A stretch of 5,171 bases of DNA, taken from Bacteroidota bacterium. Its GTDB lineage: Bacteria > Bacteroidota > Bacteroidia > Cytophagales > Hymenobacteraceae. Shown in pieces: positions 1 through 5,171 of the stretch. Under the pieces are notes generated by a model. The model did not search any database and was not told the origin of the DNA. It saw only the letters and a program-made list of their open reading frames with translations. Position 1 is the first letter of the stretch. Each line of letters begins with the position of its first letter. Position numbers and translations under genes: made by a program. The stretch is taken from positions 1 to 5,171 of the forward strand of contig JAFADQ010000300.1 of assembly GCA_023424725.1 (NCBI GenBank). Direction: 5' to 3'.

Positions 1-872
1 ATGTTGGGGAAAGGTGTGTTCCAGCTTCCGAGGAAAAGAATTACGGCTACCAGACTTACCAGAATCATCATCGCGTATTCGCCCAAGAAAAGGATGGCGA
101 AGCGGAAGCCCGAATACTCTACGTGGAAACCGGAAACCAGCTCCGATTCTGCTTCCGGAATATCGAACGGCGCGCGGTTGCACTCGGCCAGCGAGGCGAT
201 GTAGTAAATGATGAAAGCGAAAAACAGCAGCGGGAAACGGAAAATATTCCAGGTTAAAAATCCGCCGATGGCCGTGGTATCTATCCCTAAAGAGCGCAGG
301 CCGAACAGAAAGTTGGTTTCGCTCTCATGGCCCGGAAATTGCCTCATCCAGGTTCCTTGCTGAAAGCTGATTTCCTGCAGATCTAAACTTTGGCTGATGA
401 TAACGCCGCACAAAATGGCGAGCCCGGCCGGAATTTCGTAACTCACAATCTGGGCAACCGAGCGCATCGCACCCAGCAAGGCAAACTTATTGTTCGACCC
501 CCAACCCGCCATCAGCAACCCTACTACATCCAGAGAAATTATGGCCAGCAAATAAAACAAACCCACCGCAGCGCCGGAACTAACAAACGACGGAGTAAGC
601 GGAATTACCGCAAAACCCGCGAACACCGCCGCGAAAATGATAATAGGCGCCGATTTAAACAGCGGTTTATCGGCAGCAGTTGGTACGATATCTTCTTTCT
701 GCAGCAGCTTCAGTAAATCGGCGAAGGCTTGCAGCAAGCCCCATTTTCCTACTTCAGTCGGGCCCAGCCTGTCCTGGATAAAGGCAGCACCTTTGCGCTC
801 GGCGTAGAAAGCCACCAGCACGAGGCCAAGCAAAACCGGAAGAAGGATTAATATGGAGAGGAATGGCGGCAT
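1..872 (-). CDS. nuoH: NADH-quinone oxidoreductase subunit H (complex I), 3' end cut by the window edge
   Basis: NuoH is the membrane subunit of proton-pumping complex I next to the quinone-binding site, linking the peripheral arm to the proton-pumping membrane arm. Reading the minus strand from 872 gives an open frame of 290 codons to the edge with no stop. Family signatures follow in order: YAERK near residues 23-27; IQDRLGPTEVG near 32-42; QKEDIVP near 58-64; GSNNKFALLGAMRSVAQ near 125-141, then VSYEIP; and AECNRAPFDIPEAESEL near 229-245, followed by a HVEYSGFRFA stretch. Hydrophobic membrane segments lie between them. A loop beginning LQEISFQQG fits Bacteroidota NuoH. The start is well fixed: a TAA codon sits directly before the ATG in the same frame. 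Family members are about 325-360 residues, so most of the protein is present. The upstream neighbour is murI, not nuoG, and the gap between them is repeat DNA. No clear promoter was seen, so the gene may be read through from murI or from a promoter inside the repeats. Confidence 0.96.
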   Translation of the reverse strand, partial: MPPFLSILILLPVLLGLVLVAFYAERKGAAFIQDRLGPTEVGKWGLLQAFADLLKLLQKEDIVPTAADKPLFKSAPIIIFAAVFAGFAVIPLTPSFVSSGAAVGLFYLLAIISLDVVGLLMAGWGSNNKFALLGAMRSVAQIVSYEIPAGLAILCGVIISQSLDLQEISFQQGTWMRQFPGHESETNFLFGLRSLGIDTTAIGGFLTWNIFRFPLLFFAFIIYYIASLAECNRAPFDIPEAESELVSGFHVEYSGFRFAILFLGEYAMMILVSLVAVILFLGSWNTPFPN

Positions 873-880
873 TTATAATT

Positions 881-925
881 GTGCAGATTTTAGATGTGCA
901 GAATTAGATGTGCAAATTTGCGGAT
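881..925. repeat. imperfect tandem 14-16-base repeats (GTGCAGAT-type)
   Basis: Three units start with GTGCA at 881, 896 and 910 and end in (A/G)GAT or CGGAT. Units one and two share GTGCAGA at their start and TTAGAT at their end. The 11-mer TTAGATGTGCA occurs exactly at 890-900 and again at 904-914, a period of 14. The units lie only 8 bases upstream of the nuoH start, so they would form its mRNA leader. They border the fold-back element on its left side. Confidence 0.6.
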
Positions 926-941
926 TTTATCGCGAATGTTC

Positions 942-968
942 CCGTAGGGGCGAATTGCATTCGCCCAT
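942..968. repeat. left terminal palindrome of the fold-back element
   Basis: This copy contains an 8-base-pair hairpin: GGGCGAAT (948-955), loop TGC, ATTCGCCC (959-966), preceded by CCGTAG. A TTTT run follows at 968-971, so a plus-strand transcript could weakly terminate here. No plus-strand gene lies to the left, so the palindrome is better read as a repeat end than as a functional terminator. Confidence 0.7.
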
Positions 969-983
969 TTTGGCGCCTTTTCT

Positions 984-1064
984 GTCTGAATTTGGATTTT
1001 CGGGATTGGTGGATTTTTTGGATTTCGTTATTTATCATTTCAATCATAAAATCAAAGTTCAGAC
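984..1064. repeat. inner AT-rich inverted repeat (GTCTGAA...TTCAGAC) and its loop
   Basis: The left arm at 984-1000 begins GTCTGAA and ends GGATTTT. The right arm at 1048-1064 begins AAAATCA and ends TTCAGAC. They pair at 15 of 17 positions. The loop holds three GGATT-type words at 1003-1007, 1011-1015 and 1020-1024, giving it a low-complexity look. It lies symmetrically inside the outer palindromes, so the whole could fold as one long imperfect stem. Confidence 0.6.
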
Positions 1065-1081
1065 AAATTAGGCGAATGCAG

Positions 1082-1108
1082 ATGGGCGAATGCGATTCGC
1101 CCCTACGG
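1082..1108. repeat. right terminal palindrome of the fold-back element
   Basis: This is an inverted copy of the left palindrome. The hairpin is GGGCGAAT (1084-1091), loop GCG, ATTCGCCC (1095-1102), followed by CTACGG. An extra direct copy of GGCGAATGC at 1071-1079 precedes the one at 1085-1093, a 14-base spacing, so an alternative pairing with the same ATTCGCC arm is possible. For leftward transcription this lies 57 bases past the murI stop. It has no U-tract behind it on that strand, so it is a poor intrinsic terminator. Confidence 0.7.
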
Positions 1109-1124
1109 TGGCCCTTCATGATAT

Positions 1125-1158
1125 CCATTCATCCATTCTTGCATTCATCCATTCATCC
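1125..1158. repeat. four tandem octamers (CCATTCAT)
   Basis: Units at 1125, 1133, 1141 and 1149 read CCATTCAT, CCATTCTT, GCATTCAT and CCATTCAT, followed by a final CC. The period is exactly 8 with two substitutions in the array. It ends 6 bases before the murI stop codon, so it is the 3' untranslated part of murI and the right border of the repeat cluster. Arrays of this kind can change copy number by slippage. Confidence 0.75.
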
Positions 1159-1164
1159 AAAAAA

Positions 1165-1980
1165 TCACTCCCACAGCGGGTAATGCTCTAAATGCACTTC
1201 GCGCTGAAAGAAAATACGGGTAGATTCTTCGAAAGATTGGGTGAAATCGGAAACGTAAAATTTATGATCGCCGCTTAGCTCGCCGGAGGCCAGGTTAAAC
1301 TGGTGGAGCACTTGTTGCAGGCGCGCGGCCACGATGTTAGAAGAATCGAGCAGCTCTACTTTGCCCTGGTAATAGTTGTTGATCTGTTCTTTAATGAGCG
1401 GATAATGCGTGCAGCCCAGAATTAAAGCGCTGATGTTTTTCAGATGCCGGTCTTCCAGATAAGCCGATATTACTTGTTCCGAAATAGAGTTATTGAAAAA
1501 ACCTTCCTCAATCATCGGCACCAAAAGCGGTGTGGCGAGCGATACAAAATCTATTCCGCAATCTAACTCGTGTACTTTTTTGGTGTAGACGTTGGAGTGC
1601 ACGGTTTGCTTGGTTCCGATTAGGCCGATGCGCTTGCCGGGGTAGCTGCAGCCGATGTAATCTACTACCGGATCTATCACGTTCAGCACTTTTGCTTTGC
1701 TTCCCACGTATTCTTTCACCAGCTCGTAGGCGGCTGCGGAGGCCGAATTGCAGGCTATCAGGATCACTTTGCAGCGCTGCTTTATCAGCAAATCGCAAAT
1801 TTTTACGGAGTAAGCTTGTATAGCAGCAGCCGATTTATCGCCATAGGGCAAATGGGCCGTGTCGCCGAAATAAATAAGGCGCTCGTTGGGCAGCAGTTCG
1901 GTTATGGCGCGGGCAATGGTAAGGCCGCCGATGCCGCTATCGAAAAGGCCGATGGGCTGTTGCTGAAGTTGGGTGCTCAT
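1165..1980 (-). CDS. murI: glutamate racemase
   Basis: MurI interconverts L- and D-glutamate in the cytoplasm without a cofactor and supplies D-glutamate for peptidoglycan stem peptides. The 271-residue protein has normal family length. Visible signatures are GLFDSGIGGLT at residues 11-21 with the substrate-binding Asp14-Ser15, YFGDTAHLPYG at 37-47, ACNSASA at 76-82 with the first catalytic Cys77, and LGCTHYP at 188-194 with the second catalytic Cys190 and its neighbouring His192. All expected catalytic residues are present. The usual Thr after Cys-Asn is Ser here, a mild change. The ATG start is fixed by a TAA directly before it in the same frame; the stop is TGA. The gene is divergent from the RDD gene across 268 bases and lies upstream of nuoH on the same strand with a repeat-filled gap. 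A weak -7 match lies about 36 bases upstream of the start. Confidence 0.97.
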   Translation of the reverse strand: MSTQLQQQPIGLFDSGIGGLTIARAITELLPNERLIYFGDTAHLPYGDKSAAAIQAYSVKICDLLIKQRCKVILIACNSASAAAYELVKEYVGSKAKVLNVIDPVVDYIGCSYPGKRIGLIGTKQTVHSNVYTKKVHELDCGIDFVSLATPLLVPMIEEGFFNNSISEQVISAYLEDRHLKNISALILGCTHYPLIKEQINNYYQGKVELLDSSNIVAARLQQVLHQFNLASGELSGDHKFYVSDFTQSFEESTRIFFQREVHLEHYPLWE

Positions 1981-2015
1981 TTAATTACGAAGGTACTTTA
2001 CAGGCGGCAGTTGGG

Positions 2016-2023
2016 CAAATAAA
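2016..2023 (-). promoter_or_regulatory. possible -7 box for murI
   Basis: On the minus strand this reads TTTATTTG, 7 of 8 against the Bacteroidota consensus TAnnTTTG. It would place transcription start roughly 25-30 bases before the murI ATG. No clear TTG -33 element is visible at the right distance, so this is a weak call. Confidence 0.25.
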
Positions 2024-2109
2024 CCGCTATTCTGAACTTGTTTTAGCATCTAGGTTATCATTATGTTTATACAATATTAATTTTTTAATTATTTCTGATT
2101 TTCAGGAGG

Positions 2110-2135
2110 TTGTTAACTTTTTATTCTTACCTTTA
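2110..2135 (+). promoter_or_regulatory. possible Bacteroidota-type promoter for the RDD gene
   Basis: TTG at 2110-2112 and TACCTTTA at 2128-2135 resemble the -33 TTG and -7 TAnnTTTG elements of the phylum. The spacer is 15 bases, shorter than usual, and the last base of the -7 box is off. Transcription would start near 2142 and leave a leader of about 107 bases before the ATG at 2249. Confidence 0.35.
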
Positions 2136-2248
2136 TCCTATCACCTGCAGTTTCCGGAAGTTTAAGAACCTGTTCAATTCTTTGCTAACCGGCAGGTAAA
2201 ACAGCACCAGGTTCAGACCAATAACAGGATGCTTTTATACCCTCTTCT

Positions 2249-2755
2249 ATGGAAGCTACACTAATAAATCCGGCTTTAACAGAAATTAACAGGCAAACCC
2301 AGTTTGCGAATATCAAGCTGCGCCTGATTGCTTTTCTGATCGACAATACAATTTTTTGTTTTGTAGCGGGCATCTTACTTTATTTCTTTTACGGCGAAGA
2401 AACCCAACTGGTGCAGGAAAACGACCCAACAGGCCTGCTGCATAACATAGAGGCCGGTGCACATTTTATGCTTGCCCGCCCCGAATTAATTGCGCTGTTT
2501 TTGGTTTTGCATTGGCTGTATTATGCCGTTTCGGAAAGTTCGGTAAGGCAGGCTACGCCTGGCAAGTACGCGCTGAAGATAAAAGTTACCTGCCTTGGAG
2601 GGTTCCGGGTTTCGTTTTGGCGGGCAAGTTTGCGCTATATCGGTAAAATCATATCGCTGGCTCCCGCTTCTATCGGTATCTGGACGAGCTTCTTCTCCCA
2701 TAGAAAACAAATGCTGCACGACAAAATAAGCAGTTGCCAGTTAGTGCGGCGCTAA
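2249..2755 (+). CDS. RDD family integral membrane protein
   Basis: This is a 168-residue inner-membrane protein with the RDD domain, a small family named for conserved Arg and Asp residues; its role is mostly unknown, though some members are linked to transport or ion exchange. The named positions fit Arg25 and Asp32 in the segment KLRLIAFLIDN and Asp158 in MLHDKI. The domain's QATPGK motif is at 101-106, followed by a basic patch with Arg125 and Arg129. Hydrophobic segments lie near 26-48, 79-94 and 131-150, so about three membrane passes are expected, with an acidic loop near 50-69. The ATG is the first usable start after an in-frame TAA at 2222-2224. It is the only plus-strand gene here and stands alone, converging on the next gene with an 80-base gap that shows no strong terminator. 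The family call is firm; the substrate is unknown. Confidence 0.85.
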   Translation: MEATLINPALTEINRQTQFANIKLRLIAFLIDNTIFCFVAGILLYFFYGEETQLVQENDPTGLLHNIEAGAHFMLARPELIALFLVLHWLYYAVSESSVRQATPGKYALKIKVTCLGGFRVSFWRASLRYIGKIISLAPASIGIWTSFFSHRKQMLHDKISSCQLVRR

Positions 2756-2835
2756 ATGCTGATAGCGGGCGGTTTACAATTATTTCCAAGTGAGCTTTTC
2801 TGCTGAATTGCACCGGTTTTTGGCCTTTGCAGCTT

Positions 2836-3336
2836 TTACCCTATCAGCAACATTAGTAGCATATATACCACAATAAAGGCAAACGAAATTAGCTGCGCGA
2901 AAACAGAAACCTGCAGCGCGGGCAGCCGCACGTGTTGCTTGCGCAGGTACAAAGCGGCATAATAAAACGGCCATTCTACCAGCACCGATACACCAAACGC
3001 CAGTACCAGCCCAATAGCCAGCGCGCCGTAATATTCGCCTGCCGATTCGGAAGCCAAACCCCAGAAATCGAGCCCGAATAGCCTGGTAATACCTCCCGCA
3101 ACCAGCACAAAACCAATTACCAGCGAGAAAAAGTTGGCCAGCAAAATAAGCCAGATATTTAGCGGAGTATTATAGCGCCGCTTTATAGCGTAGGCTTCCA
3201 GCAGGCCGATAAAGAAATTACCCAGCACCAGTTGCGGGTAGCTGCCCCACATTAGCACCGAGCCGCCGGCAAATGCCAGGGCTGGAGTGGCCAAAAACAA
3301 GGCCAGCAGAACCGAAAACCGCGCGAACCATTTCAT
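2836..3336 (-). CDS. membrane protein of unknown function, four membrane segments after a signal-like N-terminus
   Basis: I do not recognise this 166-residue protein. Residues 1-24 look like a signal peptide or first membrane helix: MKWFAR, then a Leu/Ala core ending in ALAFAGG. Further hydrophobic segments lie near 37-52, 60-81, 104-127 and 141-164. Basic loops at 53-54 (RR) and 132-138 (RKQHVR) suggest these face the cytoplasm. Two acidic residues sit in or beside membrane segments: Glu48 in GLLEAYAI and Glu121 in VLVEWPFYY. They could matter for function or packing. The stop is TAA and the ATG is the best available start. It lies downstream of the MuiA-family gene on the same strand, 116 bases apart, so co-transcription is possible. 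A -7-like box almost touching the ATG suggests it may have its own promoter. A real gene is likely from its length, composition and membrane pattern. Confidence 0.75.
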   Translation of the reverse strand: MKWFARFSVLLALFLATPALAFAGGSVLMWGSYPQLVLGNFFIGLLEAYAIKRRYNTPLNIWLILLANFFSLVIGFVLVAGGITRLFGLDFWGLASESAGEYYGALAIGLVLAFGVSVLVEWPFYYAALYLRKQHVRLPALQVSVFAQLISFAFIVVYMLLMLLIG

Positions 3337-3344
3337 ATAAAAGG

Positions 3345-3352
3345 CAAAGTTC
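3345..3352 (-). promoter_or_regulatory. possible -7 box for the 166-residue membrane protein gene
   Basis: On the minus strand this reads GAACTTTG, 7 of 8 against TAnnTTTG, with the core TTTG intact. It ends only 8 bases before the ATG at 3336, which would make the transcript almost leaderless. No good -33 TTG is visible upstream, where the strand is pyrimidine-rich (CTTTCTTCCC-type sequence at about 3366-3408). Confidence 0.3.
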
Positions 3353-3452
3353 GGAAATATGAATGAGGGAATTGCAGGCGGGAAGGAAAAGAAAGGGAAG
3401 AAAGAAGATAACAGGCTGCCATTTTAGTTTCTATTACACATATTTTTGCCCC

Positions 3453-5063
3453 TTACAGCCCGGTTAGGCGCATCTCTTTCGGGTATTTCACTTCAAATTT
3501 AAGGTTTAGCTTTTTGGTTTCGTTGGGGTTTAGCTTTATGTTCCAGGTTACTTTGCCGGTGGCCGGGTCCAGTTTTCCGCCCGAAAGTTCCTGCGCCTCT
3601 ACGCTTATCTGGCTGTTGGCGCTAACCGGCATCTGGTCTTCTATCAAAATTTCTACGGGGGTTGTTTTGGCGTTTCTGATAGAGATCTGATAGCCGGTGG
3701 TTTCTTTGGTGCTGCCGCCAAAAAAGCTCTTGCCTTTATAATCTTTCACCTTTTCGCGGGTTACGATCACGTTTTTATCAACCCCAAGCGAAATGCTGAG
3801 CGTATCGGAAGTGGTGTTGGCATCCAGAAAAGTTTCGCCAACAAAAGTGCCCGCGAAGTAGGTGTTTACCTTGCCGGGCAGCAGGTTATATTCGTCCCAG
3901 CCGGTTACGCGAGCCACCAGAAATGCCCGCGCATCTAACTTAGGCACAGCCATGTGCTGGTACTGCGCTTTTAGGTCGTGCTGCTGCAACTCTATGGGGT
4001 GCGGCTTGCCGTCGGATGGGATTGTGTAGGGCAGGTTAATGTTGAATTCTACTGAGAGCATCGATTCATTTACTACCACATAATCGGCCATGGTTTCTGT
4101 GGCCGCTTCTTTTCTGTTGGCGCCAGATAATAACTGTAATTTAGTGTCTCTGTTTTGCGAGGAAGCTGCAGGGTTGGCCGGCTGAAGCGGCCGCAAATAC
4201 CATGTATTAAGATTTGGTTTTGTAGCTCCGGCTGCCGGGTTTCCGCTGGTTAGTTTTAGTTTTACGCGTTTCCAATCCAGGCCGGTTTGCTGGCGCACGT
4301 TTGCTTTGTACACCAGCTTTACCGGGCTGTTGGTATCGGTTGCCCGCAAGTCGTAGAGCGGGGCCCAGCCGGCGTTTGCCACAACATACGTTATGGTAAA
4401 ATCTATGCTGGCGCGCTGCGTGGCCGAAATGGTAAGCAATACTTCGCCGGTTGGCTGGTTGGGGTTGTTGTTAAACTCGTTTAGCTGCCGGCTTACGGCT
4501 TCTATGCGGCGGGCAAGTGTTTTTATTACTTTGTCTTCCTGTAAAATCAGCAACCTGATTTTTGTCATGCGTTGGCGAAAAAAGTCGGCCATTTCTTCCA
4601 GCATCAGCACCTCCAGGCCGTCGTCGCCTTTTACCGATTGGTTGGCCATCAGCAAGGCTTCTTCTTTGGTAAGAATATCGCGCTGGTCGGAGTGTATTCG
4701 CTGCCGGTCGCGGTAATATTCTAAAGAGTCTTCCAGCTTGCGAATGTGCACAGGCTTACTTCCGGCTTTCTGGAAATTATTCTGAAACTGAACACCCTGC
4801 AACAACGCGTTGCCTTTGGCTTCTACCGTTAAACTTTGCTGATCTATATGCCCAGGCAAACCGGTAATGGTAAGGCTGGTAAGGCCATTTTCTATGCTAA
4901 CAGAGGCCAAATTGGTAAGCTGGGCTTTATTAAGAAAAACCGTGGCTTCTTCCAGCGTGCTGGCTACGGTTTTAGTGTTTTGCGCCGAGGCCGAAAGACA
5001 GCAGGCTGCCATAATATAAACCAACAAGGCACCCGCGATCAGTTTAAAATCAGAGAATTTCAT
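3453..5063 (-). CDS. secreted DUF4140/DUF4139 protein, mucoidy-inhibitor MuiA family
   Basis: The 536-residue protein has the MuiA-family layout. Its biochemical activity is not established; the family name comes from a capsule-related phenotype. Residues 1-28 form a signal peptide with a cleavable ASAQ end. Cys21 and Cys22 lie in it, but the residues before them fit a lipobox poorly, so export as a soluble periplasmic protein is preferred. DUF4140 spans about 36-135 (ATVFLNKAQLT, LTSLTITGLP). A helical, charge-rich coiled-coil-like part runs about 105-198. DUF4139 spans about 218-530, with AGWAPLYDLR at 231-240, GLDWKRVKLKLTSGNP at 261-276, LPGKVNTYFAGTFVGE at 395-410 and LGVDKNVIVTREKVKD at 426-441. 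Length is typical and the frame is intact. The ATG is preceded by an in-frame TAA 15 bases upstream, so the start is secure. The unknown membrane-protein gene follows on the same strand. Confidence 0.92.
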   Translation of the reverse strand: MKFSDFKLIAGALLVYIMAACCLSASAQNTKTVASTLEEATVFLNKAQLTNLASVSIENGLTSLTITGLPGHIDQQSLTVEAKGNALLQGVQFQNNFQKAGSKPVHIRKLEDSLEYYRDRQRIHSDQRDILTKEEALLMANQSVKGDDGLEVLMLEEMADFFRQRMTKIRLLILQEDKVIKTLARRIEAVSRQLNEFNNNPNQPTGEVLLTISATQRASIDFTITYVVANAGWAPLYDLRATDTNSPVKLVYKANVRQQTGLDWKRVKLKLTSGNPAAGATKPNLNTWYLRPLQPANPAASSQNRDTKLQLLSGANRKEAATETMADYVVVNESMLSVEFNINLPYTIPSDGKPHPIELQQHDLKAQYQHMAVPKLDARAFLVARVTGWDEYNLLPGKVNTYFAGTFVGETFLDANTTSDTLSISLGVDKNVIVTREKVKDYKGKSFFGGSTKETTGYQISIRNAKTTPVEILIEDQMPVSANSQISVEAQELSGGKLDPATGKVTWNIKLNPNETKKLNLKFEVKYPKEMRLTGL

Positions 5064-5083
5064 AAGTGTTTTGGGTTAATTAC

Positions 5084-5124
5084 GCCCGCGAAAACTCCGG
5101 TTTATTCGGAGCAAGATGGCGGGC
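5084..5124 (-). other. nested hairpin in the leader of the MuiA-family gene, terminator-like
   Basis: An outer stem GCCCGC (5084-5089) pairs with GCGGGC (5119-5124), and an inner stem CTCCG (5095-5099) pairs with CGGAG (5107-5111) across a 7-base loop. On the minus strand the inner stem is followed by TTTT, like a short intrinsic terminator. It could end a leftward transcript from a gene beyond the right edge or act as a leader structure for the downstream gene. The 5-base inner stem is short, so the call is weak. Confidence 0.35.
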
Positions 5125-5171
5125 ATGCTGCGAGGGGCAAATTGTGCGCCAAGTAAGGGCAACCTCTGTTA

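Larger units (their letters stand above)
942..1108. repeat. 167-base fold-back (long inverted repeat) element, MITE-like or REP-like
   Basis: The two ends are near-perfect inverted copies: 942-968 matches the reverse complement of 1082-1108 at 26 of 27 positions. A second inverted pair lies inside, 984-1000 against 1048-1064 (15 of 17), with a short CGCCT/AGGCG pairing at 974-978 and 1070-1074. The 47 bases at 1001-1047 form an AT-rich loop. The element contains no transposase and no believable gene; short open frames across it are by-products of the repeat. It fits a non-autonomous mobile or extragenic palindromic element, as is common between Bacteroidota genes, but mobility is inference and no target-site duplication is evident. 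Confidence 0.7.
1981..2248. other. divergent intergenic control region between murI and the RDD gene
   Basis: These 268 bases carry no convincing gene and must hold the start signals for both neighbours. The stretch at about 2050-2100 is very AT-rich and includes ATTAATTTTTTAAT, which could help melting or protein binding. Candidate -7 boxes are at 2016-2023 (leftward) and 2128-2135 (rightward). The right third, which becomes the RDD-gene leader, has several complementary words: GAACCTG 2166-2172 with CAGGTTC 2208-2214, and ACCTGC 2143-2148 with GCAGGT 2192-2197. Confidence 0.6.

Noticed and set aside
390..716. A 108-codon plus-strand frame inside nuoH
   Set aside because: It lies opposite the strongly supported NuoH reading, is rich in Arg, Asn and Gln of the shadow-frame type, and matches nothing.
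913..920. CAAATTTG as a nuoH promoter -7 box on the minus strand
   Set aside because: It matches TAnnTTTG at 7 of 8 positions, but the word is self-complementary, lies inside tandem repeats, and has no TTG at the -33 distance.
881..1158. A CRISPR array or retron RNA in the repeat region
   Set aside because: There are no equal-length repeats with unique spacers, and no cas or reverse transcriptase gene lies in the window. The repeats are mostly inverted, not direct.
853..1183. Several open frames of 72-91 codons across the murI-nuoH gap
   Set aside because: They run over palindromes, AT-rich loops and octamer repeats on both strands, overlap one another, and show no protein-like composition or family resemblance. 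Repeats without stops explain them.
2104..2109. AGGAGG, a perfect Shine-Dalgarno-like word
   Set aside because: No start codon follows at 5-10 bases, and Bacteroidota rarely use this signal. It sits next to the proposed -33 element instead.
2756..2835. A shared terminator between the convergent RDD and membrane-protein genes
   Set aside because: The 80 bases hold only short imperfect pairings such as GCTG/CAGC and no stem with a good T-run, so no terminator is called.
5000..5002. Cys21 or Cys22 of the MuiA-family protein as a lipoprotein anchor
   Set aside because: The preceding residues IMAA do not fit the lipobox well, since Met is at -3, and a better signal peptidase I site ASA|Q follows at residues 25-28.
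5064..5171. A promoter for the MuiA-family gene
   Set aside because: The best word, ACAATTTG on the minus strand, matches only the TTTG part of the -7 box, and the TTG upstream is 14 bases away, too close.

Overview
The window looks like a chromosomal segment of a Bacteroidota species. The best guess is the Cytophagales/Hymenobacteraceae, with Adhaeribacter, Pontibacter or Hymenobacter as models. The reasons are: start codons lack Shine-Dalgarno sequences; several upstream regions carry near matches to the Bacteroidota -7 box TAnnTTTG; the visible NuoH has the loop typical of that phylum; and the gene complement is of Bacteroidota style. The taxonomic placement is inference, since no marker gene was compared.

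Layout from left to right. (1) Positions 1-872, minus strand: nuoH, the membrane subunit of respiratory complex I that joins the peripheral and membrane arms. It runs off the left edge, with about 290 residues visible. (2) Positions 873-1164: a 292-base gap filled almost entirely by repeats. A run of imperfect 14-15-base units comes first, then a 167-base fold-back element with a small GC-rich palindrome at each end and a second AT-rich inverted repeat inside, then four octamers reaching almost to the next stop codon. (3) Positions 1165-1980, minus strand: murI, glutamate racemase, complete with both catalytic cysteines. (4) Positions 1981-2248: a divergent control region. (5) Positions 2249-2755, plus strand: a small RDD-family membrane protein. 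(6) Positions 2836-3336, minus strand: a 166-residue membrane protein that I do not recognise. (7) Positions 3453-5063, minus strand: a secreted DUF4140/DUF4139 protein of the mucoidy-inhibitor (MuiA) family. A nested hairpin lies in its leader.

The genes do not form one pathway. They are a respiratory-chain gene, a peptidoglycan-precursor gene and three envelope or membrane proteins of uncertain role. Four of the five genes read leftward, and only the RDD gene reads rightward. I see no defence system, phage gene, transposase, CRISPR array, tRNA or rRNA. The least ordinary structure is the composite repeat element between murI and nuoH.
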